From Gibbula magus (taxonomy: Eukaryota; Mollusca; Gastropoda; Trochida; Trochidae), in contig OW388304.1 in NCBI GenBank assembly GCA_936450465.1, positions 12,246,708 to 12,310,707 on the forward strand: a stretch of 64,000 nt of DNA, read 5' to 3'. Below are positions 1 to 12,691 of the stretch, piece by piece (the first letter of the stretch is position 1; every line of letters begins with the position of its first letter). Below the pieces are notes generated by a model. The model worked only from the letters and a program-made list of their open reading frames with translations, ran no database searches and was not told the origin of the DNA. Made by a program: the position numbers and the translations under genes.

Positions 1-2515
1 GAGGGAATACTGTCGTTATGCATTCGAAGGAATACTGCTACATATACATTCGAGGGAATGCTGCCGTCTATGTATTCGAGGGAATATTGCTACCTATACA
101 TTCGAGGGAATGCTGCCGTCTATGTATTCGAGGGAATGCTGCCGTCCATGCATTCGAGGGAATATTGCTACCTATACATTCGAGGGAATGCTACCGTCTA
201 TGTATTCGAGGGAATATTGCTACCTATACATTCGAGGGAATGCTGCCGTCTATGTATTCGAGGGAATATTGCTACCTATACATTCGAGGGAATACTGCTA
301 CCTATACATTCGAGGGAATGCTACCGTCTATGTATTCGAGGGAATACTGCTACATATACATTCGAGGAAATGCTACCGTCTATGTATTCGAGGGAATATT
401 GCTACCTATACATTCGAGGGAATGCTGCCGTCTATGTATTCGAGGGAATATTCCTACATATACATTCGAGGGAATGCTGCCGTCTATGTATTCGAGGGAA
501 TATTGCTACATATACATTCGAGGGAATGCTACCGTCTATGTATTCGAGGGAATATTGCTACCTATACATTCGAGGGAATGCTGCCGTCTATGTATTCGAG
601 GGAATATTGCTACATATACATTCGAGGGAATGCTGCTACCTATACATTCGAGGGAATGCTACCGTCTAAGTATTCGAGGGAATGCTGCCATCCATGTATT
701 CGAGGGAATATTGCTACCTATACATTCGAGGGAATGCTACCGTCTATGTATTCGAGGGAATATTGCTACCTATACATTCGAGGGAATGCTGCCATCCATG
801 TATTCGAGGGAATATTGCTACCTATACATTCGAGGGAATGCTACCGTCTATGTATTCGAGGGAATATTGCTACATATACATTCGAGGGAATGCTACCGTC
901 TATGTATTCGAGGGAATATTGCTACATATACATTCGAGGGAATGCTACCGTCTATGTATTCGAGGGAATATTGCTACCTATACATTCGAGGGAATGCTAC
1001 CGTCTATGTATTCGAGGAAATATTGCTACCTATACATTCGAGGGAATATTGCTACCTATACATTCGAGGGAATATTGCTACCTATACATTCGAGGGAATA
1101 TTGCTACCTATACATTCGAGGGAATGCTGCCGTCTATGTATTGGAGGGAATATTGCTACCTATACATTCGAGGGAATGCTACCGTCTATGTATTCGAGGG
1201 AATGCTGCCGTCCATGTATTCGAGGGAATATTGCTACATATACATTCGAGAGAATGCTACCGTCTATGTATTCGAGGGAATATTGCTACCTATACATTCG
1301 AGGGAATGCTACCGTCTATGTATTCGAGGGAATATTGCTACATATACATTCGAGGGAATGCTGCCGTCTATGTATTCGAGGGAATATTGCTACCTATACA
1401 TTCGAGGGTATGCTACCGTATATGTATTCGAGGGAATATTCCTACATATACATTCGAGGGAATGCTGCCGTCTATGTATTCGAGGGAATATTGCTACATA
1501 TACATTCGAGGGAATGCTGCCGTCCATGCATTCGAGGGAATATTGCTACCTATACATTCGAGGGAATGCTACCGTCTATGTATTCGAGGGAATATTGCTA
1601 CCTATACATTCGAGGGAATATTGCTACCTATACATTCGAGGGAATGCTGCCGTCCATGCATTCGAGGGAATATTGCTACCTATACATTCGAGGGAATGCT
1701 GCCGTCCATGCATTCGAGGGAATATTGCTACCTATACATTCGAGGGAATGCTGCCGTCCATGTATTCGAGGGAATACTGTTACCTATACATTCGAGGGAA
1801 TGCTACCGTCTATGTATTCGAGGGAATACTGCTACCTATACATTCGAGGGAATGCTGCCGTCCATGTATTCGAGGGAATACTGCTACCTATACATTCGAG
1901 GGAAAGCTACCGTCTATGTATATTCGAGGGAATATTGCTACCTATACATTCGAGGGAATGCTACCGTCCATGTATTCGAGGGAATATTGCTACATATACA
2001 TTCGAGGGAATGCTACCGTCTATGTATTCGAGGGAATACTGCTACCTATACATTCGAGGGAATGCTGCCGTCCATGTATTCGAGGGAATATTGCTACCTA
2101 TACATTCGAGGGAATATTGCTACCTATACATTCGAGGGAATGCTACCGTCTATGTATTCGAGGGAATATTGCTACCTATACATTCGAGGGAATGCTACCG
2201 TCTATGTATTCGAGGGAATATTACTACCTATACATTCGAGGGAATACTGCTACCTATACATTCGAGGGAATATTGCTACCTATACATTCGAGGGAATGCT
2301 ACCGTCTATGTATTCGAGGGAATACTGCTACCTATACATTCGAGGGAATGCTGCCGTCCATGTATTCGAGGGAATATTGCTACCTATACATTCGAGGGAA
2401 TACTGCTACCTATACATTCGAGGGAATGCTACCGTCTATGTATTCGAGGGAATATTGCTACCTATACATTCGAGGGAATGCTGCCGTCTATGTATTCGAG
2501 GGAATACTGCCCTTT
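1..2515. repeat. 26-bp satellite/minisatellite array (about 96 units, open at left edge)
   Basis: Head-to-tail copies of a 26-bp unit built on TTCGAGGGAAT followed by a variable half, either ATTGCTACCTATACA-like or GCTGCCGTCTATGTA-like. The two halves alternate irregularly, giving a partial 52-bp higher-order period. Variation is mostly single substitutions at a few fixed positions, plus rare 2-bp indels (near 1919). The unit has no TAA, TAG or TGA on the plus strand, so all three plus frames stay open for long runs; the minus strand is closed by TAG. The array decays from about 2500 and ends in unique AT-rich DNA. Because the window starts inside the array, its true length is unknown. I see no start context, intron border or composition that supports a gene here. 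Confidence 0.97.
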
Positions 2516-4440
2516 ATGCATTCCTATTTTTCCGTCAATAAACAGCTCATTTAAAGGAGTCCTACTGTTCCGCCAAGGAGGAATTATATTGAAGATTCAT
2601 ATTCAATCAATAATGAATATAGTAAATTAAATATAATTCAAATGTCACTGAAATAGAACAAGTGGTATGACCAGTAAAACCATTTCAATTAATTTAGTGT
2701 AATTAAAATGACATGATTTGTTCATCATTTCTGTTACCAAATTGACTTTCACACCGTGACATCAAAACATCTTTTATGTTGCAAAATATGGGAGAAATGG
2801 TGAACAGTCATCCTTTTTCAACAATTAATGAAAACTATTGGTTGAAAGGCTATAACATTCTATTTTTGATTAAATTGTCAGTATGCCAGATTTTGTCAGT
2901 ATGCCACTTTTTTAAACATTGTTTTGTCTAAAAAAAAATTCATTTTGAATGTTCAAAGTGCTGTTACTAGTGACTTTTGAGTAAACGGCAGATGCAAAAA
3001 ATGGAATTACTCACATTACAGCAACAAATATCCACTTTCATTTCTCAGTAAAACATAATATGTTTTAAGAGACTAAAATACCAAAATGTTATAAATGCAA
3101 ATATCCAAAAGAAGCGCAACGTTATCTGAATGAGTGTTTCTTTCTTAACCTGCTAGATTATTATTCTCTTATTCCATCTGGTTAATTTTACTGACACATT
3201 GTCTTCTCTTTTATCTTTGCGAGTGAAAAAAACGTGTAGGTGCTTAACTTTTTTCTATATGTACTATCTATATATATAAATATTTATGTCAATATTGGTC
3301 ATTCGCATTTTAAATTCACGAATTCGGAACAAGAAAGAATCAAGAACGTTGAGCAAACGTTTTTTGTATGGGTGTATATTTACCAATAAAACACACCTTC
3401 AATATATCTTACTGGATCTTATAGTTCTCGAAAATCTCATGTCAGGTTAAATTCTGTTGGGCTGATACATTTAAGCAAGTAACACTGCTTGAAATCGAAA
3501 TAATTATTCTTTGATAAAGATGTCGCGGTTACCGATCAGTAGCATAGCCTTATTGTTTGCTTGTTGTAGAAATATAGATTAAATAATATCATGATTATAA
3601 TCAAATATAGTCCCCCTCTCGTTCTCATTCAACTAAACATTGATTCTGGTACCGAACTGGCATGATTGCGGTGAACATCTCAGGCAGAGTTTGACATTTG
3701 CTAATTACTCAATGCTCGAACCAAGCTTCAAAGAAATAGATCCGTTAAGTGGATAGACAGTACATCGGATACTATCTATAATTAATTTATTACATCAGGT
3801 CACATCAATCAAAAGTCCCTAGTTATACGGACTAATTTGGGTACATTGCACCGAATATTCCTGATCAAAATGTTCCCTCATAGTTCCACAAACTAGGCCA
3901 TCAAAACTGGGGAAGTGGAACATGGTATTTGCATAGATAGCGAGATGTAAATCACGGTATTACCTCTGTGTTCATAACATATTCATGGCCTCTGCTCGTT
4001 TCATTACACGTGGAATATGTTTATAACAGGTCAGTGGTCTTCAACACCCACACAAAAGTGCTACTGGAGACATATACATCATTTAGCGATCATGGTGATC
4101 TTTAAATCAAATGAGTAATGACATCAGTAGCTTTACCGAAAGATGAAATATGTTACAGTATGTTGTCATTTACAAGAAACAGCAACGACTTTAAGAAGTT
4201 AGATATACAATCATGAAGGCACAATCTCTTTATGTGCCCGAACAGACATTAAACATTGACATGATCTTATATTGGTACACCTATATTAAACCATTACTAT
4301 TTACTGTTGTGACTGTGAGAAACCAGAAATACTATTTTAATACGGTCAAATAATTTTAATGTAAATTCAATAAATTTTATAACAAATACGAAAAATCGAA
4401 ATCCGTCAACGAAAACCAAGATAGTTGGAAAGTTATATTG
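2516..4440. other. AT-rich intergenic or intronic DNA, nothing recognised
   Basis: Short A/T runs and a small TA-rich patch near 3265-3290. No open frame with coding character, no clear inverted-repeat element and no splice-bounded exon found on either strand. Confidence 0.6.
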
Positions 4441-4893
4441 TTTATTGCAATAAATGCGACGAAGGAAAACCAAGATTTATTACCCATATGGTTAAAAATA
4501 ACCGAGTTAATATTTTTTATATGAGCACATGTGCACATATCACGTTTGCCTAGCAACGATTGTTTTACCACGGCTTCCCGTATTACGTCGCCTGTGACGT
4601 CATAAAATGATTGTTCGTGACGTCACTATAGCTTGCCGTCGCAAGGGAAGTGGGCCGTTTCCTGACTATTTTAACGCGAATCAAATGGAATAAAATGGGT
4701 AATAAAGAAATTATTACACTCGAAAGTGTGCCATATGACTTTTACGAAACTCGTGCAAATTTATGTATAACCCTCGCTCTCGCTCGGGCAATACAAAAAA
4801 TCACACTCGTTTCGTAAAAGTCATATGACACACTTCCTCGGGTAATAATCTCTATATATGGATGGTCGATTTCTTTATTGCAATGAATGCGAC
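4441..4893 (+). repeat. Foldback element with paired CRE palindromes, copy A
   Basis: Two arms of about 50 bp (4707-4755 and 4802-4852) are inverted copies sharing CATATGACTTTTACGAAAC, separated by a CTCGCTCTCGCTCGGG-rich loop. Left of the hairpin are two exact TGACGTCA palindromes at 4595-4602 and 4618-4625, 23 bp apart. The whole segment is bordered by a 20-bp direct repeat (4441-4460 and 4874-4893; core TTTATTGCAAT, one mismatch) that could be a target duplication. A reverse-strand relative with the same CRE spacing lies at 36662-36975. Most likely a non-autonomous foldback transposon of unknown superfamily. Confidence 0.7.
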
Positions 4894-6105
4894 TTTTCGG
4901 TTTAGGTAGTAACACTGTTATGAAGCGGGTGCTTTATGCTTCATGACATCGACAAAACATGGAGTGATTCAAAATCGGCCCTATCCGAGGACAGTATTTT
5001 GTTGTTGAAAATTCAGAGGCGTTTCTTTTGGACGCTGGTTTATTTCACCTAAACGTTGCATCCATTGTTATAAAGACGTTGGCTATCCATAAAGCGTGGT
5101 TTCCTCCATCTACACCAGCTTCTAATATGTCTTTTAAAAAGTCAAAACATCGTATCCATATAATCAAGATAGAGTTCATGTTAATGAAAGGATTTTTGAG
5201 GAATTACACTAATCTTCATACGAAATCCGTACATGCAAATATTGCTAATATTGATAAAACCTGTCTATGATATTTTCACCCAGGCTTGAAATATAAAAAA
5301 GGAGAGTGGTGGTAATGAACTATTGACATAACAAATATGTCTATGTAAACATTGGTGAATTATTGGTTGCGCTATGACATGTTCCCCATTACCAAAACAC
5401 ATGTTCTAATCTGGAAAGACGTCCTTAGAAAAGATCAAAACTCATTACATATCAGCCTCAATATGCCCCTGAAAGGACTTTCGACAGTTTCACTGGAAGA
5501 GTATTAACATCTGTCAGAGAGAGAGAGTAGGGTCTTTAAAGACCGATCAACGCGTTGACATTGAAGAGCTTTTTCCATGTGGCATATGAGGCTCAATGAT
5601 CAGAGCCGACGCCTCCCACTACACAATAACACCCTGAGATTAGCGTCAGTGTGACATCCATCAGACTTCATTAGCGTTATTGCACTTCAGTGATTGTAAC
5701 ATACAGACTGTATTAACGCCCAGGACTGTCCGCCGGTGATGAAGAAGTGAAGGGGCACGGCTTGAATCGAAGCGAATACACAGTTGTCTCAGCCAGAAAG
5801 TTGAAACATAATTTATAATCGATATATTGTACAAATTGATATAACGGAGACAAGGTAAAATTTGCAGTTATAAACATTACCACGCATGTCGTGTTATTAC
5901 CACGTTTAGCTTGTAGACTGATTTAGTTATAAAATATGAAACACTTTTATGTGACATTTTTAGCAATTGGTGACCGGAAATTTGTGATTTGCAAACACAA
6001 TCTGTCAACAAATCATTTTTAAGTATAAAGTGTGGAGGTGAGCCAATGAGGTATCAACACCTTTTGAGCAATTGAAAGAAGACTTTGCCACAAGAAACAT
6101 CGAGG
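4894..6105. other. Non-coding stretch, with a GC-richer patch at 5500-5790
   Basis: Contains a short (GA)n run at 5516-5527 and a more GC-balanced, apparently unique patch at 5530-5790. No convincing exon was found in the patch. It could be a regulatory element or an old exon, but nothing in the sequence decides this. Confidence 0.4.
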
Positions 6106-6109
6106 CGAA

Positions 6110-6235
6110 ATGGTCGTGTGGTAAGCTGTTGGTACAGTCAATGCTGGCGATAGTTGCCTTACTCTGAGGGCGCGGGTTCGAATCCTGCATTGGACTCGGC
6201 CCGAAAAAAGTATAAAGAGTACAAGAATTTGTACT
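6110..6235 (+). mobile_element. tRNA-derived SINE head (single copy seen here)
   Basis: A tRNA-like segment has an A-box-like stretch (GTGTGGTAAGC from about 6116) and a canonical B box GGTTCGAATCC at 6175-6185, spaced as in an RNA polymerase III promoter. The sequence then continues past a tRNA 3' end (CTCGGCCCGAAAAAAG) and finishes in a small GTACAAGAATTTGTAC palindrome. The tRNA cloverleaf does not close well, so I read it as a SINE head or tRNA relic and not a functional tRNA. No second copy was seen in this window. Confidence 0.55.
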
Positions 6236-6240
6236 ATTGA

Positions 6241-7340
6241 AGGTAGTGTTATCCCAAATATAACCCCATGTTATAAAGAAACATCCTATTGATGCATATG
6301 CAGTTTATCATGATCGATACAAATTGAACCAAAATAAGTAAATTTGGACAAAGGACGTTGACGTAAAAATTGTGATATAATGCTTGGACATCCAAATAGT
6401 TCATAAATCGAACAAACGGCAACAACATACATTTTGCAAGCAAAGCTAATGTATAGGACATTGGAGGCAGACATGATGAGGCAAATTGACTCTCGTGCAC
6501 TTAGTACACATGCATGTAGAAATATGACATCTGATCAATGATAAAACAAAAACATAAAAATAATATTAACTATTGAAACATATGAAAATCATTGAAAGTC
6601 TTGAAGATAGTCAGACGTACATGCACATTTATGAACCTTCGCTTTTTGAAACCTCATTAGATTATTTATTATGAAGCGGATGAATACGTAATAACATAAG
6701 TTATAAATATACAGAAATTAGAACGTTTATACGGCGCAATTACATATATGGTAGCTGTACTCGAATGGCATATGTCGTTTTGTAGCATGTACGTTGTTAA
6801 ACATGGAATACATGTAACATGCACTTAAACTGAGGTGCAAAGGAAACTTCACACCCCATTGTTTCACTCATACAGTATAAATAACAAAACAAATGTATAT
6901 GATAGAAGCGGGATATTATTCAATGTTAAATGTCGACTGACTCGACAAACAATCATACTTTTTTTTCAAACATGCAGAGTTAGAGTCACTGAAAGGACCA
7001 AGGGGTATAACATCATTTTTACACCAAGATGACCCCTACCATGTTTATAATGTTGTAAATGTGTGCAGAATGCGGCACATTTATTGATTTTCACTTAGCA
7101 GATGTCTTATATGTCGATGAACAGTTGTGTTTTATCCAAAATAATTTTGGCAGAATTTATTACTTTAAAATTGATTTTTTTTCCCCAACAAATTAAAACC
7201 ACATAGAATTATTCCTTGGCTGATGACTAAACGCCTGCACAGTTTTAGAGTACGACTTCGAAAACATAAGATATTTGTAATTGAACATAAAAGATATGAT
7301 AAAACCAACTGAGGTGTTAGGTTTCTTTTGCTAGTCAGTT
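6241..7340. other. AT-rich non-coding DNA
   Basis: No gene or defined element. A TTAAACATGGAATACATG motif near 6797 resembles the unit of the degenerate tandem repeat at 7345-7580 and may be an outlying copy. Confidence 0.5.
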
Positions 7341-7344
7341 TAGT

Positions 7345-7580
7345 GAAACATGGAAGAGATGTAGCATATACTTAGTTATACACGGACGATTTTGAGCATA
7401 CATGTACAACATACATATACGTAGTTAAACATGGAAGATATTGCGCATGGATGTACATGTAGTTAAACATTGAATGAATGTAAGATATACTTACTTAAAC
7501 ATGGGATATATGTAGCATATACGTACAATGTAGTTAAAATGGAATATATGAAGCATATACGTAGTAAACATGGACTAAGG
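7345..7580 (+). repeat. Degenerate tandem repeat, unit about 35 bp
   Basis: Five or six diverged copies of a unit approximated by TTAAACATGGAATATATG followed by TAGCATATACGTAG. Recognisable starts lie near 7349, 7428, 7460, 7495, 7532 and 7565. Spacing is irregular. Confidence 0.6.
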
Positions 7581-9650
7581 TTTTCAAATAGAATGTCAAA
7601 TCAATGAAGTAGTAAATAATATAGGCGAGAATGACATGAGCAATTCGAAGACTGGGCATTCGGGATGTAACACATAATGAGCATATTTTACGAAATACTA
7701 TATGATACTTAATTAAGATAAGTTGAGTTCTTTGAATGAGATTTTATTTTGATAGCAGGTGACATAAAAACTCAGATCAGTCTCCAAGAATAAATGGAAT
7801 TGTCTAAAATGGCTTTCTCACTAGTATTTAGTATGATCATTGTTTTCCAGATCAGTGGAAGCAGACAAGCTGCGATGTTACCTTTTCCTATGTACCTTAA
7901 TGAATCGAGTGTGAATTTGACAAAAGTATTCTCTTTCCATTTACTTTAAATACTTGTCCAATAAATTACACTAGTATTAAGTACTGCTTTGGCAGATCAG
8001 TGTTCCGAGGCCACAATGTGAATTTCATCTCAATAATTTGCATCTTATAAGTTGTCAACTTGAATAGTTGACAACTGTTAAACACAAGAAATAAAAACAA
8101 AAAGAAAATTAAATAGAAAATGAAATCTCACAATTTCCTACATGTTCCCGTAAAACAATAATGTTGTTGAGTTGAATACAAGGTAGTATAAAGAGTAAAT
8201 TCCTAAACCTGCATATATGCATACTAAGACCAACTAGTTAGTTTTTCTTACGATCCAATGTTTACAATTGTATATCTATCAGAGATCGTTGTGCTGGACG
8301 CTATATCAAAGTGTGCTTCTAACGGCAAATGCAGTAAGATACATGTATCTCCTACAAAAATAAACTTCTTTAGAGATCAGCTGTTTTAGATAATGGATTA
8401 AAGGAAAGGTATTGATATGAATGTTTAGATAAATTGGACGATCTAAAGGAAAATTAAAACCGAAATGAAACAGCCGAACATATCCCATATCGCCTGTGCT
8501 GTCGACCTATCGTTGATTGCGTTGTAATAATATCAGATACCCATCTTCCTGCGGCGAAGAAGCCTCTGCCTTACTATTTAAATTTTATGATTGAATTGAT
8601 GTCCAACGTCCTTTAGAGGCACTTGGTTTTTCCCATTTTGTCACATGCCTGTGCCTGAAGCTTGTGTCGATAAGTTGTCAAAATGGTATCCACTTGTATC
8701 CAAGATAAACTAAACGAACATTTTAACAGTGCTATGTCAAACACTTAAACACGATTTTCCGGGTGATTTCATAAAAGCGTCCAAACATTAGACTATACCT
8801 GTTACCATGAATTATTTCAGTTAAGGAATATTTAGAACAAGGGTGGTGATATCTATATTGGTTGCGTTTTGAAGAATGACAATAGATCACAGTTTGCCTA
8901 ATATAGGTGTTGGTTATATCATTAATCCTCCCTGAAAAGTAAAAAAGACGGATACGATCACACAAGTCCTAGACATGGTCCCATTGATGCATTCGAGTAG
9001 ACGGATTTGTACATTTGCAACATACACGACAAACGTTCAGTGGTTTGACCTTACGATATATACTGTTATAAAGTGACAGATTAACGACAGCATACGCCCT
9101 GTGACATTAACCAAGTGTTACGTCTTTGAAGGCAAAAGTATTCTCTTGTTGACATAAAGATGACGTTTAGAACATCGTTTGTTCTGGGATTCAAATAAAG
9201 GACAAATGATGGTCTAAACTTATGTCTAAACTAAATCCTTATGTTAACAAAAGAATAAATTTAACTTCGAAAATTGGCAAACATAATAGTGTCTATTGGC
9301 GGTATTAACCCGAAATTAAAATTAAATTACCAATTACACAAATCAAACGCTTACTCGCAGTCTAAATATGATTCATTTGTCTCATTCTGGTCATCGTGCA
9401 ACAATCTATTCATGTAGATTAAGTTACTTGTCAAAATTATAGTATCACACACTTTGAAACGAAATGCTCCATCCTGAGAAAACTAATAAAGTGATAAAAA
9501 AAGATTCACATCTTCAGATTGGCATTAATCTTACTAAAACTTGTAATTGCTTTTCAACCAGTCATCATCATGATTGTATTTAAATACCAGTTGAGTCAAT
9601 TTCCAAAACGATTTTAGAATTTGAGAAATAAGGACGAAATAAATAAATAG
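7581..9650. other. Non-coding DNA with one small perfect hairpin
   Basis: The only structure noted is a 10-bp perfect stem, AGTTGTCAAC pairing with GTTGACAACT, at 8050-8076 with a 7-nt loop. No exon recognised on either strand. Confidence 0.5.
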
Positions 9651-9651
9651 A

Positions 9652-10075
9652 GGATATCTGTCTTTTCTTGACTAATACCATGTTTATCTCATCGAGTGAG
9701 GTAGAAAGGTTATATTTTCACGAGTGGCGCAGCCACGAGTGAAAATATATAACTTTTCTACCTCACGAGATGAGATAAACATGGTATTTGTCAAGAATTA
9801 ACGGATATTCTATTTATTATATGATATTATCCATGTAATTACGTCCGAAAAGGGTCGTTTTCACGCCAAGCGGCCGCAAGGAACAGCCCGTCACCACAGT
9901 AACACTGTGACGTCAAAAGCCAAATCGCCGCGCGAGACCATTGTTTTATGACGTCAAATTATATCAGTCACCGTTCGCAGTGAAAATATAAGTTATTTTC
10001 ACTGTAGCTTGATAGACAGTTTATTTCACTGATAAATCCCAGTATTTCACTGCTCGTCATATAATAAATACCGTT
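9652..10075 (+). repeat. Foldback element with paired CRE palindromes, copy B
   Basis: Inverted arms of about 75 bp (9653-9727 and 9735-9810) meet almost head to head; both contain TACCATGTTTATCTCAT-type sequence and the arm tips CACGAGTGG. To the right are two exact TGACGTCA palindromes at 9908-9915 and 9949-9956, then AGTGAAAATATAAGTTATTTTCACT-like short palindromes near 9980-10010. The layout (hairpin plus two CREs) parallels copy A at 4441-4893 although the arm sequence differs. A related short palindrome occurs at 19037-19060. Confidence 0.65.
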
Positions 10076-10079
10076 TTCG

Positions 10080-12203
10080 AAATTTGAAACAAATCACGGC
10101 AAATAATTAGATTTGATCGATATCATTTAGGTTAGTTGCACACCAATACTTCGTACTATGTTTGTATTTTTGACATGGAATAGTTTCAGCTTTTGATATT
10201 GAATGTTCACTAGTTAAATAGACAAATGTTAATGTTTCGATCGATCAATTTCGTTTTAAGGAGTCTGCAAGGAGTCTGCACTGGGTGGTAAAATTGGAGA
10301 AATGGGCTCTATACATGTAGTCCTTCAGACTTTGTATTGTTTGAAGTTGCAGAATAAACTGTATAGTTCTCCAGATAAAGAACTATCCCGTGTCATGTTC
10401 AAAGTTTAGTATCTAAACTGCTAAGTGCATGAACAACCAGAATACCAAAATAGTGACTTGATACGAACTATAAAGAAAATTTATCACCTACATGTACTCA
10501 AGGTAACCTATCCAATGTAACGGCCATATTCCCATAATCATTATACCAAACTGTACAAAACACTGTGTGTCCTGCTTGCATATATGTACGGAAGCGAAGA
10601 CCTTACCAGTTACCACTTCTCCCCTAACATTTCCAAACCCATCACCACACATTGCAAACGTATACCACCAACCCAGAGTGAAAGGTCTTCCTGAAGTTAG
10701 TGTAGGGTGGGGGTAACTATATGTTATTATTATTATATTACTATACTACAGACATGAACTCGGAGGGTTTGATATTCATCCTGAAATGTGATTTAAAACG
10801 GTTTTGAGCTTCCTACCTTCGCTCATTTGTGTTGGCGAATTGAAAAAGGTTTTAACGTGGACACCCTGTCGCGCACATATTAAATAATCAGATTGACGAA
10901 CTATATTAAAGTAAAATTGGTCTTCACTGTTACCCGCAGTCGTACGTACAGTAATTCCTACATTTCCCTGACGTTCCCATTAAACTTAAACGTAAACATT
11001 TCAAGTAACTTATGTAGAAACAAAATTCCAAATTCTCTATTACGATATGAACATCTCTTCGAAACCGTGTTAAATACTAAACGAACACAAAGAAAGAAAC
11101 CGTTCGATGAAAGGGAGACATTTTCTTCAAAACGGGAAGTTATAAAGTGCCCAGCTTACATTATGTAAGAAATCTCTTGCTTCTTCGGAATTAAAACATT
11201 CGACTCTACTCGCCTATTTAGCTCATATCCATACTAATGCAGGAAGGTTTCTAATCTAACATGATTGACATTGATTTCTGGATTTATCAAATTATACCTA
11301 AATGAATTGTAAATCCATACAACTCATATATAATATTTATTATAGGATATCGGTTGGGAATAACGTCTTAAGGAGTTAATAATGTGTCTGTATCATTGAA
11401 CGTTTCACAATCACACGATCGCAGGTTATATATTATCAATGTGCGTTGCTTTATTTGGCGGTTGAGCTTCCATGCCAGCTTGAATTATTTCTATTATGCA
11501 TGAATGGGTTATCGTGAAGACATGATTGGCGTGCTTATTCTTAATTGATGTCTGGCAAGGCGCGCCATGTCTCCTGTCACGAGATCTACACCGCAAAGGT
11601 CAAAGTGAAAGAAACGTTATTCGCTTTATTTGACCTTGTAGAGATGTTATACCAATCGTTGAATATATCACGATGTACGGAGAATGGTGAAATGACCTTT
11701 ATTTGACACAGCGATTGAACCATTTATGGTAACTTTCAAATTACACTTACTTTTGGTCGACTAATACATCCCATATGTACTGGAGCTGTTTCATGATATT
11801 TAATTTCCGAAAAATGGAGAGAAAAAAACTTATTTTCATTCATCGTGTACACATGTCGGATGTTTGCTCAAATTCTCATTACGGAAATGTATATGAGAAT
11901 TTTAGAAATGTTTCCGAATATAAACACAGCGTGAGCTGTGCTCATTTCAAGATGGGGAACCTAGATTTGTAACCCTTTTGAGGTTTTACAACATTAAAGC
12001 TTGGTAAAATAATGTATGTTCACATAATCATAAATAACTAATGAAGACGTCATATTCAAATGATACCTTTTCCATCAACACACCATCACATAAACAGGAC
12101 TATTTTCTGCTGATTAACTAAGGCATAACATGTGCAATGCTCAAAGGTAATTGGAGCTTTTGAGGTATTTCAAACTTCAAACATGCTTCCAGGACATTTC
12201 AGC
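10080..12203. other. Non-coding DNA downstream of the proton-channel exons
   Basis: On the minus strand this is where later exons (S3, S4, C-terminal coiled coil) of the proton-channel gene would be expected. I searched by eye for an S3 pattern and an S4 arginine ladder and found none. A GC-balanced patch at 10560-10700 is open on the minus strand for about 55 codons but matches nothing I recognise. Confidence 0.4.
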
Positions 12204-12275
12204 TTAATTAGAAGCACTGAAAAATACCATTACTGTTTCTGGCATGCAATCAGCAAAATGGCGTGCATGACTTAC

Positions 12276-12691
12276 CTCTATAAGAAGGATGCCTAGTACA
12301 CAAAGGCTAGTATAATGCAGTTTATGGGCTATTTGAATTGCCCGGGAATGATCGTCGCCATGTTTGAGGTTATATCCAACGGATGACACCTGTTCACTCG
12401 AAGTACTATCATTGGACATATTAAAGCTACCGTACACCTCCTCCTGTAACCGAGCACCGGGTGTTTCTCTTTTTTCTCTATTACTTCCAAGACGAACGGA
12501 ATCATTACTCAAGCTTGTTAAATACTCCGAAACAGAAGCGTTTGCTGCTGTTTTCCACATGATCTCTGCAGCCACTATTTGATGGTAAAACAAATCCACA
12601 TCTTGATAACTCTCAGGAAACTGTTTAGGATATTTCGTTCGAATGTTTTCCATGAAAGTACTTGTTCTTTCAGCATTAGATCGTAGTGTTT
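12276..12691 (-). CDS. HVCN1-like: Voltage-gated proton channel (Hv1-like), internal exon: long S1-S2 loop and S2
   Basis: Internal exon of a voltage-gated proton-selective channel of the plasma membrane. It encodes 138 complete codons. The acceptor is a T-rich tract ending CAG (exon starts at 12691, phase 1) and the donor is GAG|GTAAGT (last base 12276, phase 0). The final residues AHKLHYTSLCVLGILLIE are the S2 helix. His125 and Glu138 sit 13 apart, exactly as human His140 (zinc binding) and Glu153. Before S2 is a loop of about 120 residues, where vertebrate Hv1 has about 15. The loop carries sequons at Asn50, Asn62, Asn90 and Asn93 and a furin-like REKR at residues 71-74. Its phase fits the S1 exon at 16366-16490 on the same strand. 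Family assignment is firm; the functional effect of the loop is unknown. Continuation to S3/S4 was not found. Confidence 0.85.

Noticed and set aside
1..2515. CRISPR-like array
   Set aside because: Units are contiguous with no unique spacers, and the genome is eukaryotic.
18..2630. Reading frames of 870, 814 and 619 codons at the left edge
   Set aside because: They overlap in all three frames of one 26-bp satellite and encode the same repeat. This is an arithmetic effect of a stop-free unit.
6110..6200. Functional tRNA gene
   Set aside because: The B box is good but the acceptor stem and 3' end do not pair, and the sequence continues as a SINE-like body.
2600..12275. S3 and S4 exons of the Hv1-like gene
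   Set aside because: Looked for an HK-E-D S3 pattern and an RLWRV-like S4 on the minus strand. The one partial hit (near 2760) hits stops at once. Not found.
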